Shown piece by piece: positions 25,981 through 34,487 of a stretch of DNA of 64,000 bases. The stretch spans positions 62,001-126,000 of the forward strand of contig NZ_MZGV01000003.1 in assembly GCF_002029235.1 (NCBI RefSeq). Direction: 5' to 3'. The position numbers and the translations under genes were made by a program. This stretch comes from Clostridium oryzae (GTDB taxonomy: Bacteria; Bacillota; Clostridia; Clostridiales; Clostridiaceae). A model generated the notes under the pieces. That model was not told the origin of the DNA and made no database searches. It saw only the letters and a list, made by a program, of their open reading frames with translations. Every line of letters begins with the position of its first letter. The stretch's first letter is position 1.

Positions 25981-27024
25981 ATGTTTACTGGAAAAGTTAA
26001 TGATGGTTTTTTTACGGATAATATTTTACCCTATACAGGTAAAGCAAAACCTGAGGTAATAATAGGACCTAGTATGGGAGTAGATTCGGCTATACTTAAG
26101 CTGGGAGACAAGTATATGGCAGTAGCTGAAGATCCTATATTTCCAAGTGCCACAATGAGCCCTGAGGACTTTGCCTATGTTACCGTACATATAGGTGCAA
26201 GTGATGTAGCAGTAATGGGAATAAAGCCGCAGTACATGACTTATTCATTATTACTGCCGCTGGATACTGAAGAAGAGTATATAGCAAGGCTTGTAAAAGC
26301 TATAAATATATATGCAGGAGAGTTGGATATATCTATAGTTGGTGGACATACTGGTTATTATGGTGCAGTTACGATGCCAACTATAGGCGGAATAACAGTA
26401 TGGGGAGTGAAGGACAGCTTTATATCACCTAGAGGAGCAAAACCTGGGGATGATGTTATAATGACAAAAGGTGCGGCGATTGAAGCTGCTGCTCTTTTGG
26501 CCTATGAATTGGATAGTATACTTACAGAAAAGGTACCTGAGAAACTTGTAAAAAGAGCAAAGGATAGATTTAAGGAGATTTCTGTAGTTAAGGATGCAGA
26601 AGTAGTTAATTCTATTGGTGGTGTACATGCTATGCATGATGCTACTGAGGGAGGACTTTTTAGAGGAATATGGGAAATTGCGCAGGCATCAGGTACAGGC
26701 ATGTCCATAGATAAAGATAAAATTCTATTACCAGAGGACATAAAAGAAGTTTGTGCTTTCTTTGGATTAAATCCATTTGAGATAATAAGTGAAGGAACTT
26801 TGGTACTGACTTGTGAGAAAGGCAAATCTCAGGAAATTGTTAGCGCTCTGAAAGATAGTGGTATTGAGGCTGCTATTATAGGAAAAGTTACGGGAAAATC
26901 AGAAGGATGTGTACTTAATGATAATGGAAAAGTTAAATCCCTACTGCCGCCTGAGGAAGACAAATTCTGGGGAGTTTTTTTTAGTTCGCTAGAACTTAAG
27001 AATAAACATGCTGCTTGTATTTGA
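25981..27024 (+). CDS. AIR-synthase-superfamily protein (HypE/ThiL/PurM-like) under TPP control
   Basis: The 347-residue protein has the two-domain PurM fold: PSMGVDSAILKLGDKYMAVAEDP, in the place of the metal-ATP loop (GDDAA in ThiL and HypE), then VGGHTGYY and HDATEGGLFRGIWE, which is shared with HypE and SelD. Length and arrangement resemble HypE, but the C-terminus ends AACI instead of the HypE PRIC thiocarboxamide-accepting cysteine motif, and no hyp genes are nearby. The TPP riboswitch suggests a thiamin role, for example a ThiL-like kinase or a phosphate-handling step (inference). GGAGGA lies 8 bases before the ATG. Confidence 0.75.
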   Translation: MFTGKVNDGFFTDNILPYTGKAKPEVIIGPSMGVDSAILKLGDKYMAVAEDPIFPSATMSPEDFAYVTVHIGASDVAVMGIKPQYMTYSLLLPLDTEEEYIARLVKAINIYAGELDISIVGGHTGYYGAVTMPTIGGITVWGVKDSFISPRGAKPGDDVIMTKGAAIEAAALLAYELDSILTEKVPEKLVKRAKDRFKEISVVKDAEVVNSIGGVHAMHDATEGGLFRGIWEIAQASGTGMSIDKDKILLPEDIKEVCAFFGLNPFEIISEGTLVLTCEKGKSQEIVSALKDSGIEAAIIGKVTGKSEGCVLNDNGKVKSLLPPEEDKFWGVFFSSLELKNKHAACI

Positions 27025-27087
27025 TGTTTTACTAGATAGGCTGGTAGAAAAAGTATTTAAGGTATGTGGAAAGTAAATAATGTGAAT

Positions 27088-27126
27088 AAGTTCATGGATA
27101 ATGCATATATCTGTGAACTTTTTTTC
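27088..27126 (+). terminator. terminator after the AIR-synthase-like gene
   Basis: AAGTTCA pairs with TGTGAACTT across a partly paired loop, followed by TTTTTTTCCC. It lies about 65 bases after the stop codon. Confidence 0.65.
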
Positions 27127-27311
27127 CCAATTGTAGATAACTTTTAACTGTTTACGAATAAATTGTATGTGTTGTTAAACGAATGTAATTATATAATATA
27201 CGAAGTAATATGAAGATAGTTCTTAAGAAAATACTAATAAATAAATGAACTAGAAAAATAATTTGTGAGAAGAAATATAGAAAATAATATTTTGTAAATG
27301 CATAGAGTCAG
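27127..27311. other. non-coding spacer, nothing recognised
   Basis: The sequence is very AT-rich, without an open frame, repeat or tRNA that could be supported. It separates two terminators. Confidence 0.5.
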
Positions 27312-27378
27312 CATAGGGTAGGAAGTGGTTGGAGGAGGCATTTTTCAGCCGACGGAAATCACTTCCTACCCTTTTTTA
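27312..27378. terminator. bidirectional terminator between convergent operons
   Basis: GGGTAGGAAGTG pairs with CACTTCCTACCC, enclosing about 35 bases, with TTTTTTAT after it and A-rich sequence before it. It lies directly after the stop codon of the minus-strand ABC permease and can serve both directions. Confidence 0.7.
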
Positions 27379-27385
27379 TCATAAC

Positions 27386-28150
27386 TTACAATTTCTTTTT
27401 ATTAAAAGCAACAATAGAAGAAACAAGTAGGATTATAGTTAAGACTAAAGTAAGCCATATTGTTATAGATAAATCAGTTGTTTTTACTGTACCTTTAAGT
27501 AAACCTAAGTTATCTGAAGCTAACGTAATTGGGTTGAACTTTTCCAATTTAGGGAATACATTTAGTATAAGCATGACACCTAAGATCACAGCAGTAAGAA
27601 TAAGACCGCCGAAGTTTCCATAAGTTAGCGTACTTGAAATAAAGATAACAGATAATGTAAAACATCCAAATAACCATAGGCAAAATAATGAAAAAAACAG
27701 ATTGGATATATTTGAATTCTTAAAGAGATATATAGTATATCCATAGCATGTTATTGCAGAAACTGCGTAACTTACTGTCCATAGTGTAAATGAAGCTGTA
27801 AACTTTGATAAAATAACTGTACGGCGGCGTAGCCCTTTTGAAAGCATGTTTATCAGAGTACCCCTTGAAAGCTCTTGAGATAATGTTCCGCTAAAAATAA
27901 GAAGCATAACTATTAAACCCATTTGAGTCATGTTTTTAAAGAATTGACTATAAGCATCTATACTAGTGGGGTTAGGTATAGTGATGGTAATTCCTTCAAT
28001 AGGTACGCCAGACATAAGTTTAGGCATCATTTTAGCTGCAACAGGACTAATAATTCCGAAAACGAAAAACACTGAAATTAAAATAAGAGCCTTATAAGTT
28101 CTAATATACTCTGTAAATTCTTTTTTTGTAAATGCTAAATAACTCTTCAT
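27386..28150 (-). CDS. ABC-2 permease, YxlG-like
   Basis: The 254-residue protein has six membrane segments. The first (ALILISVFFVFGIISPVAA) is followed by a 60-residue loop and LSQELSRGTLINMLSKGLRRR, the coupling region typical of ABC-2 permeases. It overlaps the ATPase gene by 4 bases. The order PLDc_N protein, ATPase, permease matches yxlE-yxlF-yxlG of the Bacillus sigY operon, but no sigma factor gene is seen here. The substrate is unknown. Confidence 0.82.
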   Translation of the reverse strand: MKSYLAFTKKEFTEYIRTYKALILISVFFVFGIISPVAAKMMPKLMSGVPIEGITITIPNPTSIDAYSQFFKNMTQMGLIVMLLIFSGTLSQELSRGTLINMLSKGLRRRTVILSKFTASFTLWTVSYAVSAITCYGYTIYLFKNSNISNLFFSLFCLWLFGCFTLSVIFISSTLTYGNFGGLILTAVILGVMLILNVFPKLEKFNPITLASDNLGLLKGTVKTTDLSITIWLTLVLTIILLVSSIVAFNKKKL

Positions 28151-29064
28151 TTCACTACCTCCAGAAACATGTTTTCTAATGAGGGTTCAAGCACTTCATA
28201 TTTTATGATCTGGATTTTTTCGTTATAGATGAGTTCTAAAATTTTCATATTAGTTGATTCTAAATCTGAAAAGTGTATCGTCAATGAGTTCTCATTTAAT
28301 TCTATGTTGGAAACAAGAGGAAGCTTTCTTAGTTTCTCATGGAAATTAGGTACATCTTCTTTGTGAGCAAGTTCTATAGATATAGAATTTTGGCGATAAG
28401 AATTTTTAAGTCTAGATAAACTTCCCTGTAAAACTAGTCTGCCATTGTTTAGAACTCCGATACTATCACAAATTCTTTCTACATCAGATAAAATATGGGT
28501 TGAAAATACAATTGTAGTTTTATTCTTGGCCAAAGACAGTATATCTAGTATTTCTTTCCTGCCCATAGGATCTAATGCGGAAGTAGGTTCATCACAAATG
28601 AGAAGTTCGGGTTCATTTAATAAAGCTTGCGCAATTCCCAGTCTCTGTTTCATTCCCCTGGAGAAACCATGAATCCTGCGATTTACATCGCTAAGCCCAA
28701 CTAATTCTAGAAGCTCAGCACTTCTTTTTTGTATTTGAGAAGAGGTTAATCCTGTAATTTCACCACATAGTTTTAAATATTCTTTAGGCTTCATATATCC
28801 GTAATATTCGGGGACGTCAGGTAAATAGCCAATATGACGATTTGATTTTGTATCTCCGTAGGTTACCTTTTCATCGCAAACGTAGATATTTCCACAAGAA
28901 GGCTTAAGAAACCCGAGGATCATTTTCATAGTGGTTGTTTTACCGGCACCATTTTTACCAATAAAGCCAAATACGGAATGCTCTGGTACAGTGAAATTTA
29001 AGTTTTCAATTACAGAGAGGTTTCCAAATTGTTTAGAAACATGATTTAATTTTAACAAGTCCAC
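28147..29064 (-). CDS. ABC ATPase, YxlF-like
   Basis: This 305-residue ATPase has Walker A GKNGAGKTT, signature FSRGMKQRLG and Walker B LLICDEPTSALDP. The 85-residue C-terminal extension is that of the CcmA/YxlF group. Start and stop overlap both neighbours by single codons (ATGA-like junctions), indicating a tightly coupled three-gene operon. It should energise the ABC-2 permease downstream. Confidence 0.88.
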   Translation of the reverse strand: MDLLKLNHVSKQFGNLSVIENLNFTVPEHSVFGFIGKNGAGKTTTMKMILGFLKPSCGNIYVCDEKVTYGDTKSNRHIGYLPDVPEYYGYMKPKEYLKLCGEITGLTSSQIQKRSAELLELVGLSDVNRRIHGFSRGMKQRLGIAQALLNEPELLICDEPTSALDPMGRKEILDILSLAKNKTTIVFSTHILSDVERICDSIGVLNNGRLVLQGSLSRLKNSYRQNSISIELAHKEDVPNFHEKLRKLPLVSNIELNENSLTIHFSDLESTNMKILELIYNEKIQIIKYEVLEPSLENMFLEVVK

Positions 29065-29264
29065 TAATCGTCACCCCTGCCAATTGTAAAATACAGAATA
29101 GGTCCAATGAATTCTAGGAAAAGTACTACTACAACCCAAAATACTCTATTGCCAAATTTATAGTGTTTATGTCTTAATACATGAATTAAGGCTGCAATTG
29201 CCAGTCCTATCTCTACGATGGCTACAGGCAAGAAAAGGGGTAAATATTGCATAAAATCCTTCAT
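29064..29264 (-). CDS. small membrane protein with PLDc_N domain, YxlE-like
   Basis: The 66-residue protein has two membrane segments (about 8-29 and 41-61) joined by RHKHYKFGNRVFW, the signature of the phospholipase D nuclease N-terminal domain (PLDc_N). In Bacillus the similar YxlE and YxlD act with the YxlFG transporter as negative regulators of sigma-Y. It is the first gene of the minus-strand operon; GGAGAC precedes the ATG. Confidence 0.8.
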   Translation of the reverse strand: MKDFMQYLPLFLPVAIVEIGLAIAALIHVLRHKHYKFGNRVFWVVVVLFLEFIGPILYFTIGRGDD

Positions 29265-29417
29265 AAATAAGTCTCCTTTAAACTCTTTATAATCATAAAT
29301 ATCATTTCCTTATTTCTTGAATATCATTATAGTGCCGTATGTTAGTTAACTCAATGGAAACATAGTTAATTTTAATTAAATAAGTTAACTAACGATTAAC
29401 TGAAAGATGTTTGCCTT

Positions 29418-29518
29418 TTATGAGCAAGCTTAGAAAAAAATTAGAGAAGAATATGGGAAATACGGTATATATTCAGAATGTATGGCGAGTGGGCTATAGA
29501 TTTAGCCAGGAGGTATAG
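29418..29518 (+). pseudogene. 3' remnant of a duplicated response regulator gene
   Basis: Only the last 32 codons remain, reading MSKLRKKLEKNMGNTVYIQ and ending VGYRFSQEV. The intact regulator at 23452 ends MSKLRKKLEKDVANPAYIQ...VGYRFSQEA. The receiver domain and most of the winged helix are absent. The remnant is followed by a stop and, 2 bases later, by the decayed kinase start, exactly as in the intact operon. Confidence 0.85.
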
Positions 29519-29520
29519 GT

Positions 29521-29806
29521 ATGAATGTTATAAACCTATTGCCAGGTATAATTGTAGTTCTGATCATTATGATTATCTTCCTTTTTAAATATATAATCCA
29601 TGTAAAAAAACTTGCTAAAAAGACATACCTTATGTTTTTGACAGGCTTTATCGTGCGGATAAATCAAGGTCTGGAAGAGGAAATGGGCTTGGACTTTCTA
29701 TTACAAAGGAGCTTATTTCTGAACATCATGGAATTATTTCAGTTGAAAGTATACAAAATAAACGAACTGCTTTTAAAATAAAATTACCAATAAATGAAAC
29801 TCTGTG
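29521..29806 (+). pseudogene. collapsed histidine kinase gene (internal deletion)
   Basis: From ATG 29521 about 35 codons encode a membrane segment and basic linker like the kinase at 24153. The sequence then jumps, in a different frame, to the last 65 codons of the same kinase (nucleotides closely matching 24898-25082, including the G2 box region) and the shared TGA and terminator. About 230 codons with the HisKA and most of the ATPase domain are lost. An 86-codon open frame crosses the junction but is meaningless after the jump. Confidence 0.85.
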
Positions 29807-29826
29807 AATATCGCAGAGTTTTTTCA
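29798..29826 (+). terminator. terminator of the collapsed kinase (intron-free counterpart)
   Basis: The hairpin AACTCTG/CAGAGTT with TTTTTT is identical to that after the intact kinase. The following bases, CAGT then TAAAATCAAT, show the site without the group II intron. Confidence 0.85.
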
Positions 29827-29927
29827 GTTAAAATCAATATAAGAACAAGAATACGGCAAGCTTTTGGCAAGGTTTAATATTTATAATGAAAACATACAGA
29901 TATTCAATAACAAGAGGAGTGGAATTG

Positions 29928-30851
29928 ATGAAGGAAATGGTCATTCAAACAAATAGACTTACTAAAAAATACAAAGGACAGACCGCGGTCAGGGATATTA
30001 GCATAAATGTGGAGAAAGGAAAGATATATGGACTACTTGGGAGAAACGGAGCAGGTAAAACAACTATAATGAAGATGATTCTTGGACTTACAACTGTTAC
30101 ATCAGGAGAGATTAAAGTATTTAATGAGAAATTAAAAGGAAATGAGAGCTCCATATATCCACGTATAGGAGCTATTATAGAAACTCCTGGCTTCTACCCA
30201 AACCTTACTGGAACTGAGAATCTAAAGATTTTCGCAAAGCTTAGAGGAATGACAAGAGAAGATGGTATAAAGCATGCTTTAGAGGTTGTAAATCTCCCAT
30301 ATAAGGATAAGAAGCTTTTCTCAAATTATTCATTGGGTATGAAGCAAAGGCTTGGCATTGCAAATGCAATAATGCATGAGCCTGAGCTATTGATTCTTGA
30401 TGAACCGACCAACGGGCTAGATCCTATTGGAATAGCTGAGATGAGAAGCTTTATTAGAAAGCTTTCTGAAGAGAGAGGCATTACAATTCTTATTTCAAGC
30501 CATATACTAAGCGAGATTGATCAACTTGCAGATACAATAGGAATAATTCACAAGGGTGTTCTTCTTGAGGAAAGCAGTCGTGAAGAGCTGGAAAAGAGAA
30601 ACAGAAAATATATTTCCTTAGAGATTTCTAATGCTTCAAAGGCAATTAATATTTTAGAGGAGAAACTCCATTTATCTGATTATGAGGTAGAGGAGGATAC
30701 CAAAATTAGAGTTTATGATTTAGAGGTTAGTATGGCTGGTATAAATAAGCTGTTAGTTAGTGCTGGAATTGAAGTGTCAGAATTGCACTTGTGCCATGAA
30801 TCTCTTGAGGATTATTTTAAGAAGATAACAGGTGGTGAGGGAATTGCTTAG
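29928..30851 (+). CDS. ABC ATPase, lantibiotic/bacitracin-immunity type (LanF/BcrA-like)
   Basis: The 307-residue ATPase has Walker A GRNGAGKTT, signature YSLGMKQRLG and Walker B LLILDEPTNGLDPIG. The sequence IGAIIETPGFYPNLTGTENL is characteristic of the BcrA/NisF/CprA immunity ATPases. AGGAG lies 9 bases before ATG 29928; a frame extension to 29886 lacks a ribosome site. Two permeases follow, making a LanFEG- or CprABC-like set that removes antimicrobial peptides from the membrane (established for the family). Its own two-component system, just upstream, is destroyed. Confidence 0.9.
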   Translation: MKEMVIQTNRLTKKYKGQTAVRDISINVEKGKIYGLLGRNGAGKTTIMKMILGLTTVTSGEIKVFNEKLKGNESSIYPRIGAIIETPGFYPNLTGTENLKIFAKLRGMTREDGIKHALEVVNLPYKDKKLFSNYSLGMKQRLGIANAIMHEPELLILDEPTNGLDPIGIAEMRSFIRKLSEERGITILISSHILSEIDQLADTIGIIHKGVLLEESSREELEKRNRKYISLEISNASKAINILEEKLHLSDYEVEEDTKIRVYDLEVSMAGINKLLVSAGIEVSELHLCHESLEDYFKKITGGEGIA

Positions 30852-31566
30852 TTATTTGCAAGTAGAGTTTATCAAGTTGAAAAGAAAAAAAGTTTTATTT
30901 TGGGCAATGCTTACGGCTATAGCACCACCGCTTATAAATATGATTCATAGGCTGAGTTTACCTAAAGCTTCACTTGTCAACAAGACCTTTGCTGAATTTT
31001 GCAAGTTTGACTTTACACAGTGGTTTTTACTGCCTTGTGTACTTACTATGCTTGCACTTATGATATTTTGTACTGAACATGAAAATAGAACTATGAGGCA
31101 ATTAAGGATTATACCAATAGGCGGAGTGCGTTATGTGTTTGGCAAGCTGATAACAATATTGATATTTTCCGTAGTATATATGGTTATTTCATGGGCTGCT
31201 ACACTATTGTCAGGACTTATTATAGGATATGATGACATAAGTATAGCTGTCATAACAAAATATTTGAGGATATGCATAACGGCCGGGGGATTAATAATGG
31301 CAGCAATGATGCCGGTATTTTTACTTATAGTTGCCGCTAAGAAAGACTATATATTATCTACTTGTGCAATGCTTATTTATAATATTTCCGGGGTAATGTT
31401 TGCTGGTGCTCTTAGAGGCATTCATCCTCTTGCATCTAGCAATATTATCATTTGGTATAGCGGCAGTGCAAATAGAAATGTGATAATCAGCAGTTTAAAT
31501 ATTATACTATCATTTGTTATTTTCGTTTCGCTTTCGATTTATGTGCTGAAGCAGCAGGAAGGTTAG
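30832..31566 (+). CDS. ABC-2 permease, LanE-like
   Basis: The 244-residue protein has six membrane segments. VEFIKLKRKKVLFWAMLTAI at the N-terminus and EHENRTMRQLRIIPIGGVRYVFGK after segment 2 are typical of lantibiotic-immunity permeases. It overlaps the ATPase by 20 bases. The start could be GTG 30832 or the TTG at 30844; ribosome-site spacing does not decide. It likely forms a heterodimer with the next gene product. Confidence 0.82.
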   Translation: MVRELLSYLQVEFIKLKRKKVLFWAMLTAIAPPLINMIHRLSLPKASLVNKTFAEFCKFDFTQWFLLPCVLTMLALMIFCTEHENRTMRQLRIIPIGGVRYVFGKLITILIFSVVYMVISWAATLLSGLIIGYDDISIAVITKYLRICITAGGLIMAAMMPVFLLIVAAKKDYILSTCAMLIYNISGVMFAGALRGIHPLASSNIIIWYSGSANRNVIISSLNIILSFVIFVSLSIYVLKQQEG

Positions 31567-32289
31567 GTGATAATTATGTTAACACTAGTAAGTTTAGAAA
31601 TAAATAAACTTAAACGTTCGAAAATTATGTATGTATGCATAGGCACAATGTTCCTATTCTTTTTATGCGCTGCCGCTCAAGGTTTAAAGTCTAATTATAG
31701 TGCACATAGGATTATGGAAGATACGTTAACCTACAGTACATTTCTTATATTTCCAGCTCTTCTAGCTGTTATAGGCAGTTATATGATAGGAAAAGAGTTT
31801 GAAGAGGATACGATGAAAAACATACTCATTATACCCGTTAATTTTGCAAGGCTGGCAGCAGCAAAGCTGATAACTACTCTAATAATAGGTATAGCTATGT
31901 CATTATTCCTATTTCTATTTACGATCATAACTTGTGGAATTGCAACTTCAAGGGAAGTAACAGCTGTATTTGTATTAGTTGGTTTAAAAAATTATATCCT
32001 TCAGGCTATAGGATGTTTTCTAGCCGTAGTACCAATAATTTCAGCTGCGGCTACCGTTAAAAATGGGTATTTGATATCAGTTGTAATTACAGAAATTTAT
32101 TCTTTTGCAGGATTATTTGCAGCAAGTTCAAACTATAGAGATTTATATCCTATTTCAGCTGCTTTCGGCTTCTCTGGAGCAGTGGGAAGAGTTCGGCTTA
32201 CTGAAAATTTAATATGTGGACTAGTATTGTTAGCATGTTTAGCGGCAGGATTGATTATCCTGAAAATAAAACAAAGTAGTGAAAAATAA
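31567..32289 (+). CDS. ABC-2 permease, LanG-like
   Basis: This 240-residue protein has six membrane segments and is a distant relative of the preceding permease: LEINKLKRSKIMYVCIG at the start and KEFEEDTMKNILIIPVN in the coupling region. GTG 31567 follows the previous stop directly; ATG 31576 is an equally good start. It is the last gene of the immunity-type operon. Confidence 0.82.
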   Translation: MIIMLTLVSLEINKLKRSKIMYVCIGTMFLFFLCAAAQGLKSNYSAHRIMEDTLTYSTFLIFPALLAVIGSYMIGKEFEEDTMKNILIIPVNFARLAAAKLITTLIIGIAMSLFLFLFTIITCGIATSREVTAVFVLVGLKNYILQAIGCFLAVVPIISAAATVKNGYLISVVITEIYSFAGLFAASSNYRDLYPISAAFGFSGAVGRVRLTENLICGLVLLACLAAGLIILKIKQSSEK

Positions 32290-32417
32290 ATGAAGTATAA
32301 TATTATCTTATATTTGATAGTTAAATATAAAAGTGCTATAATCATTTTGCTTAACAAAAAAACAGCTGAATATTCAATTATTGAAAGAGCAAATTTATTT
32401 AAAAATAGGTGACTAAA

Positions 32418-33044
32418 ATGGCTATATCAGAACAAATTTCAATGCCGCGTTATTTAAAAATTGCAGTAGACTTATCGGCAAGAATTGCCTCTGGTGATAT
32501 ACCTGAAGGTGAGAGGCTTAAAGGAAGATCGATTCTAGCTACAGAGTATAATGTTTCTCCAGAGACTATACGTAGAGCCATGTCTATACTTTCCAATAAG
32601 CAAGTAGTTGAGATAGCTCTTGGAAGCGGGATAATAGTATTGTCAAAAGAAAACGCTATTAAATTTGTGAAGAGCTTTAAAGCGGATGAGAGTGTTGCAG
32701 AAATGCGTTTGAAATTAACGCAGGTATTTGAAAAAAGAAAATCATTAGATGAAGAAATATTTTCACTTACGAATCAAATAATTGATATATATAAATATAA
32801 GCGTTCAGACTTAATAACACCTGTAGAGATTCAGATACCTTTAAACTCTCATATTATAGGAAAGAGTATTGGCAAGCTTGATATATGGCATAATACCGGT
32901 GCAACCATTATAGGAATTATACAAGAAAATAAAATTCTTATATCTCCGGGACCATATTATGAGTTTGCTCAAAATGATAAAGTATTAATTGTCGGAGATG
33001 ACACGGTTATAGAAAGATTTAATATTTTTGTAAATAAAAATTAG
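32418..33044 (+). CDS. busR: GntR-HTH / RCK_C regulator, BusR-like
   Basis: The 208-residue protein has a GntR-type winged helix (residues about 8-75, with YNVSPETIRRAMSILSNKQ), a coiled coil at about 85-125 and a TrkA_C (RCK_C) domain to the end (VEIQIPLNSHIIGKSIGKLD). This combination is that of BusR, which in lactococci and streptococci binds c-di-AMP and represses betaine uptake genes. Here it sits directly upstream of an osmoprotectant importer, supporting the same job. TAGGTG precedes ATG 32418. Ligand binding is inferred from the family. Confidence 0.8.
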   Translation: MAISEQISMPRYLKIAVDLSARIASGDIPEGERLKGRSILATEYNVSPETIRRAMSILSNKQVVEIALGSGIIVLSKENAIKFVKSFKADESVAEMRLKLTQVFEKRKSLDEEIFSLTNQIIDIYKYKRSDLITPVEIQIPLNSHIIGKSIGKLDIWHNTGATIIGIIQENKILISPGPYYEFAQNDKVLIVGDDTVIERFNIFVNKN

Positions 33045-33049
33045 TTAAT

Positions 33050-33088
33050 AAAAAGTATTACGAGAACATATTCGTAATACTTTTTTTA
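33050..33088 (+). terminator. terminator after busR
   Basis: AAAAAGTATTACGA pairs with TCGTAATACTTTTT around a short loop, ending in TTTTTTT. It separates busR from the transporter operon, so the latter needs its own promoter. Confidence 0.85.
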
Positions 33089-33159
33089 TATTGAGTAAAT
33101 AGTAGAAAAGCATATATTGCGAATGATACAAGCAGTAAAAGTGCTGACGAGTTTGACAA

Positions 33160-33325
33160 TGGCAAGAATAGATGTTAAACTATAAAAGTGACAACTTGAC
33201 ATCAATGGAGAGGTTGGCGTATTGAGCTTCATTAATAAATTTAGCGTGTAACAGATAAGCTACACGCTTTAATATAAAAAAAACAGACAACCTGCAACTT
33301 TAATATAAGTTGCAGCATATGAAAG
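33160..33325 (+). promoter_or_regulatory. leader and candidate operator of the osmoprotectant operon
   Basis: AAAAGTGACAAC at about 33184 overlaps TTGACA (33196-33201), with TATTGA 18 bases on as a weak -10. Two hairpins follow: AGCGTGTA/TACACGCT near 33243-33270 with a T-poor tail, and CTGCAACTT/AAGTTGCAG near 33292-33315. The GTGACA-type repeats over the -35 are where a repressor such as BusR could bind. No known riboswitch was recognised. All assignments here are tentative. Confidence 0.4.
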
Positions 33326-33362
33326 ACCAGTAAAGTATATAACAAAGAAAGAAGGGATAAGA

Positions 33363-34487
33363 ATGGTTAATCTTATTGATATAACTAAAAAATATGAGAG
33401 TAACAAAGCGGCAGTAAATTCTATAAACCTTGAAATACAGGACGGTCAGTTTGTTGTGTTTATAGGAACGTCAGGATGTGGAAAAACTACGACTCTAAAA
33501 ATGATAAACAGACTGATCGAACCTACATCGGGGCAGATACTCATAGATGGAAAAGATATAAAAACCATAAATCCTGTAGAGCTTAGAAGAAGCATTGGAT
33601 ATGTTGTTCAGCAAATAGGACTTTTTCCAAACATGACGATTCTTGAAAATGTTGAGGTTGTTCCTAGACTTTTGAAATGGCCAAAAGAAAAGAGTAGAAA
33701 GAGGGCTCTGGAATTACTGGAGATGGTAGATTTATCACCGGATATATATGCTAACAAATATCCCTCGGAACTTTCTGGTGGTCAGCAGCAGCGAGTAGGA
33801 GTATTAAGAGCCTTGGCGGCAGAACCATCACTTATTCTCATGGATGAACCATTTGGAGCACTTGATCCTATTACTAGGGACAGTCTTCAAGATGAGTTGA
33901 AAAAACTTCATAAGAAATTAGGTAAAACTTTTGTTTTTGTTACTCATGATATGTCAGAAGCAGTAAAAATGGCAGATGTAATAGTATTTATGGATAAAGG
34001 AAACATTGTTCAGGTAGCCTCACCAGAAGAAATTCTTAAAAATCCAGCAAATGATTTTGTTAAGAACTTTATTGGAATGCATACAGTCTCTGATAATAGT
34101 AACATGTCTGTTAAAGACATTATGAAAAAAAATCCAGTAACTGTTTCGAAAGATAAAAGAACTTTGGAATGTATTTCATTGATGAATAGTAAAGGCATTG
34201 ACAGTTTGATAGTAGCTGAAGATGATGGGGTGCTTGAGGGTATAATAACTATTGAGAATATAAGAAAATCTGGAAAACCGGGACAAACAATAGAGAAACT
34301 TATAGAAAAGAATATCTACACAGTTTCTGTAAATGAAAATGCAAAGATTACTTTTGATAAACTTGTTGACACAAGAGCTGAATATCTCATTGTAATAGAT
34401 AATGAAAATAAGGTTCAAGGAATCGTAACGCGTACTCGAATGGTAAAGTTCATGGCAGAGGCTCTATGGGGGAGTGATACTATATGA
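33363..34487 (+). CDS. opuCA: osmoprotectant ABC importer ATPase (OpuCA-like)
   Basis: The 374-residue ATPase has Walker A GTSGCGKTT, signature LSGGQQQRV and Walker B LILMDEPFGALDP. After residue 250 come two CBS domains (VKDIMKKNPVTVSKD, ...IYTVSVNENAKITFD), the ionic-strength/nucleotide sensor module of OpuA/OpuCA ATPases. It energises import of quaternary ammonium osmolytes such as betaine, carnitine or choline. AGAAGGGA precedes the ATG, and it overlaps opuCB by 4 bases. Confidence 0.92.
   Translation: MVNLIDITKKYESNKAAVNSINLEIQDGQFVVFIGTSGCGKTTTLKMINRLIEPTSGQILIDGKDIKTINPVELRRSIGYVVQQIGLFPNMTILENVEVVPRLLKWPKEKSRKRALELLEMVDLSPDIYANKYPSELSGGQQQRVGVLRALAAEPSLILMDEPFGALDPITRDSLQDELKKLHKKLGKTFVFVTHDMSEAVKMADVIVFMDKGNIVQVASPEEILKNPANDFVKNFIGMHTVSDNSNMSVKDIMKKNPVTVSKDKRTLECISLMNSKGIDSLIVAEDDGVLEGIITIENIRKSGKPGQTIEKLIEKNIYTVSVNENAKITFDKLVDTRAEYLIVIDNENKVQGIVTRTRMVKFMAEALWGSDTI

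Noticed and set aside
25981-27024. hydrogenase maturation protein HypE
   Set aside because: Fold and length fit, but the C-terminal PRIC-type cysteine motif is replaced and no hyp or hydrogenase gene is nearby, while a TPP riboswitch precedes the gene.
29521-29781. 86-codon open frame read as a small membrane protein
   Set aside because: Its first third is a kinase N-terminus, but the remainder is out of frame relative to the kinase tail; it is a deletion junction, not a gene.
33090-33362. ydaO-type c-di-AMP riboswitch before opuCA
   Set aside because: The leader has two simple hairpins but not the conserved ydaO core; c-di-AMP control here more likely goes through the BusR-like protein.
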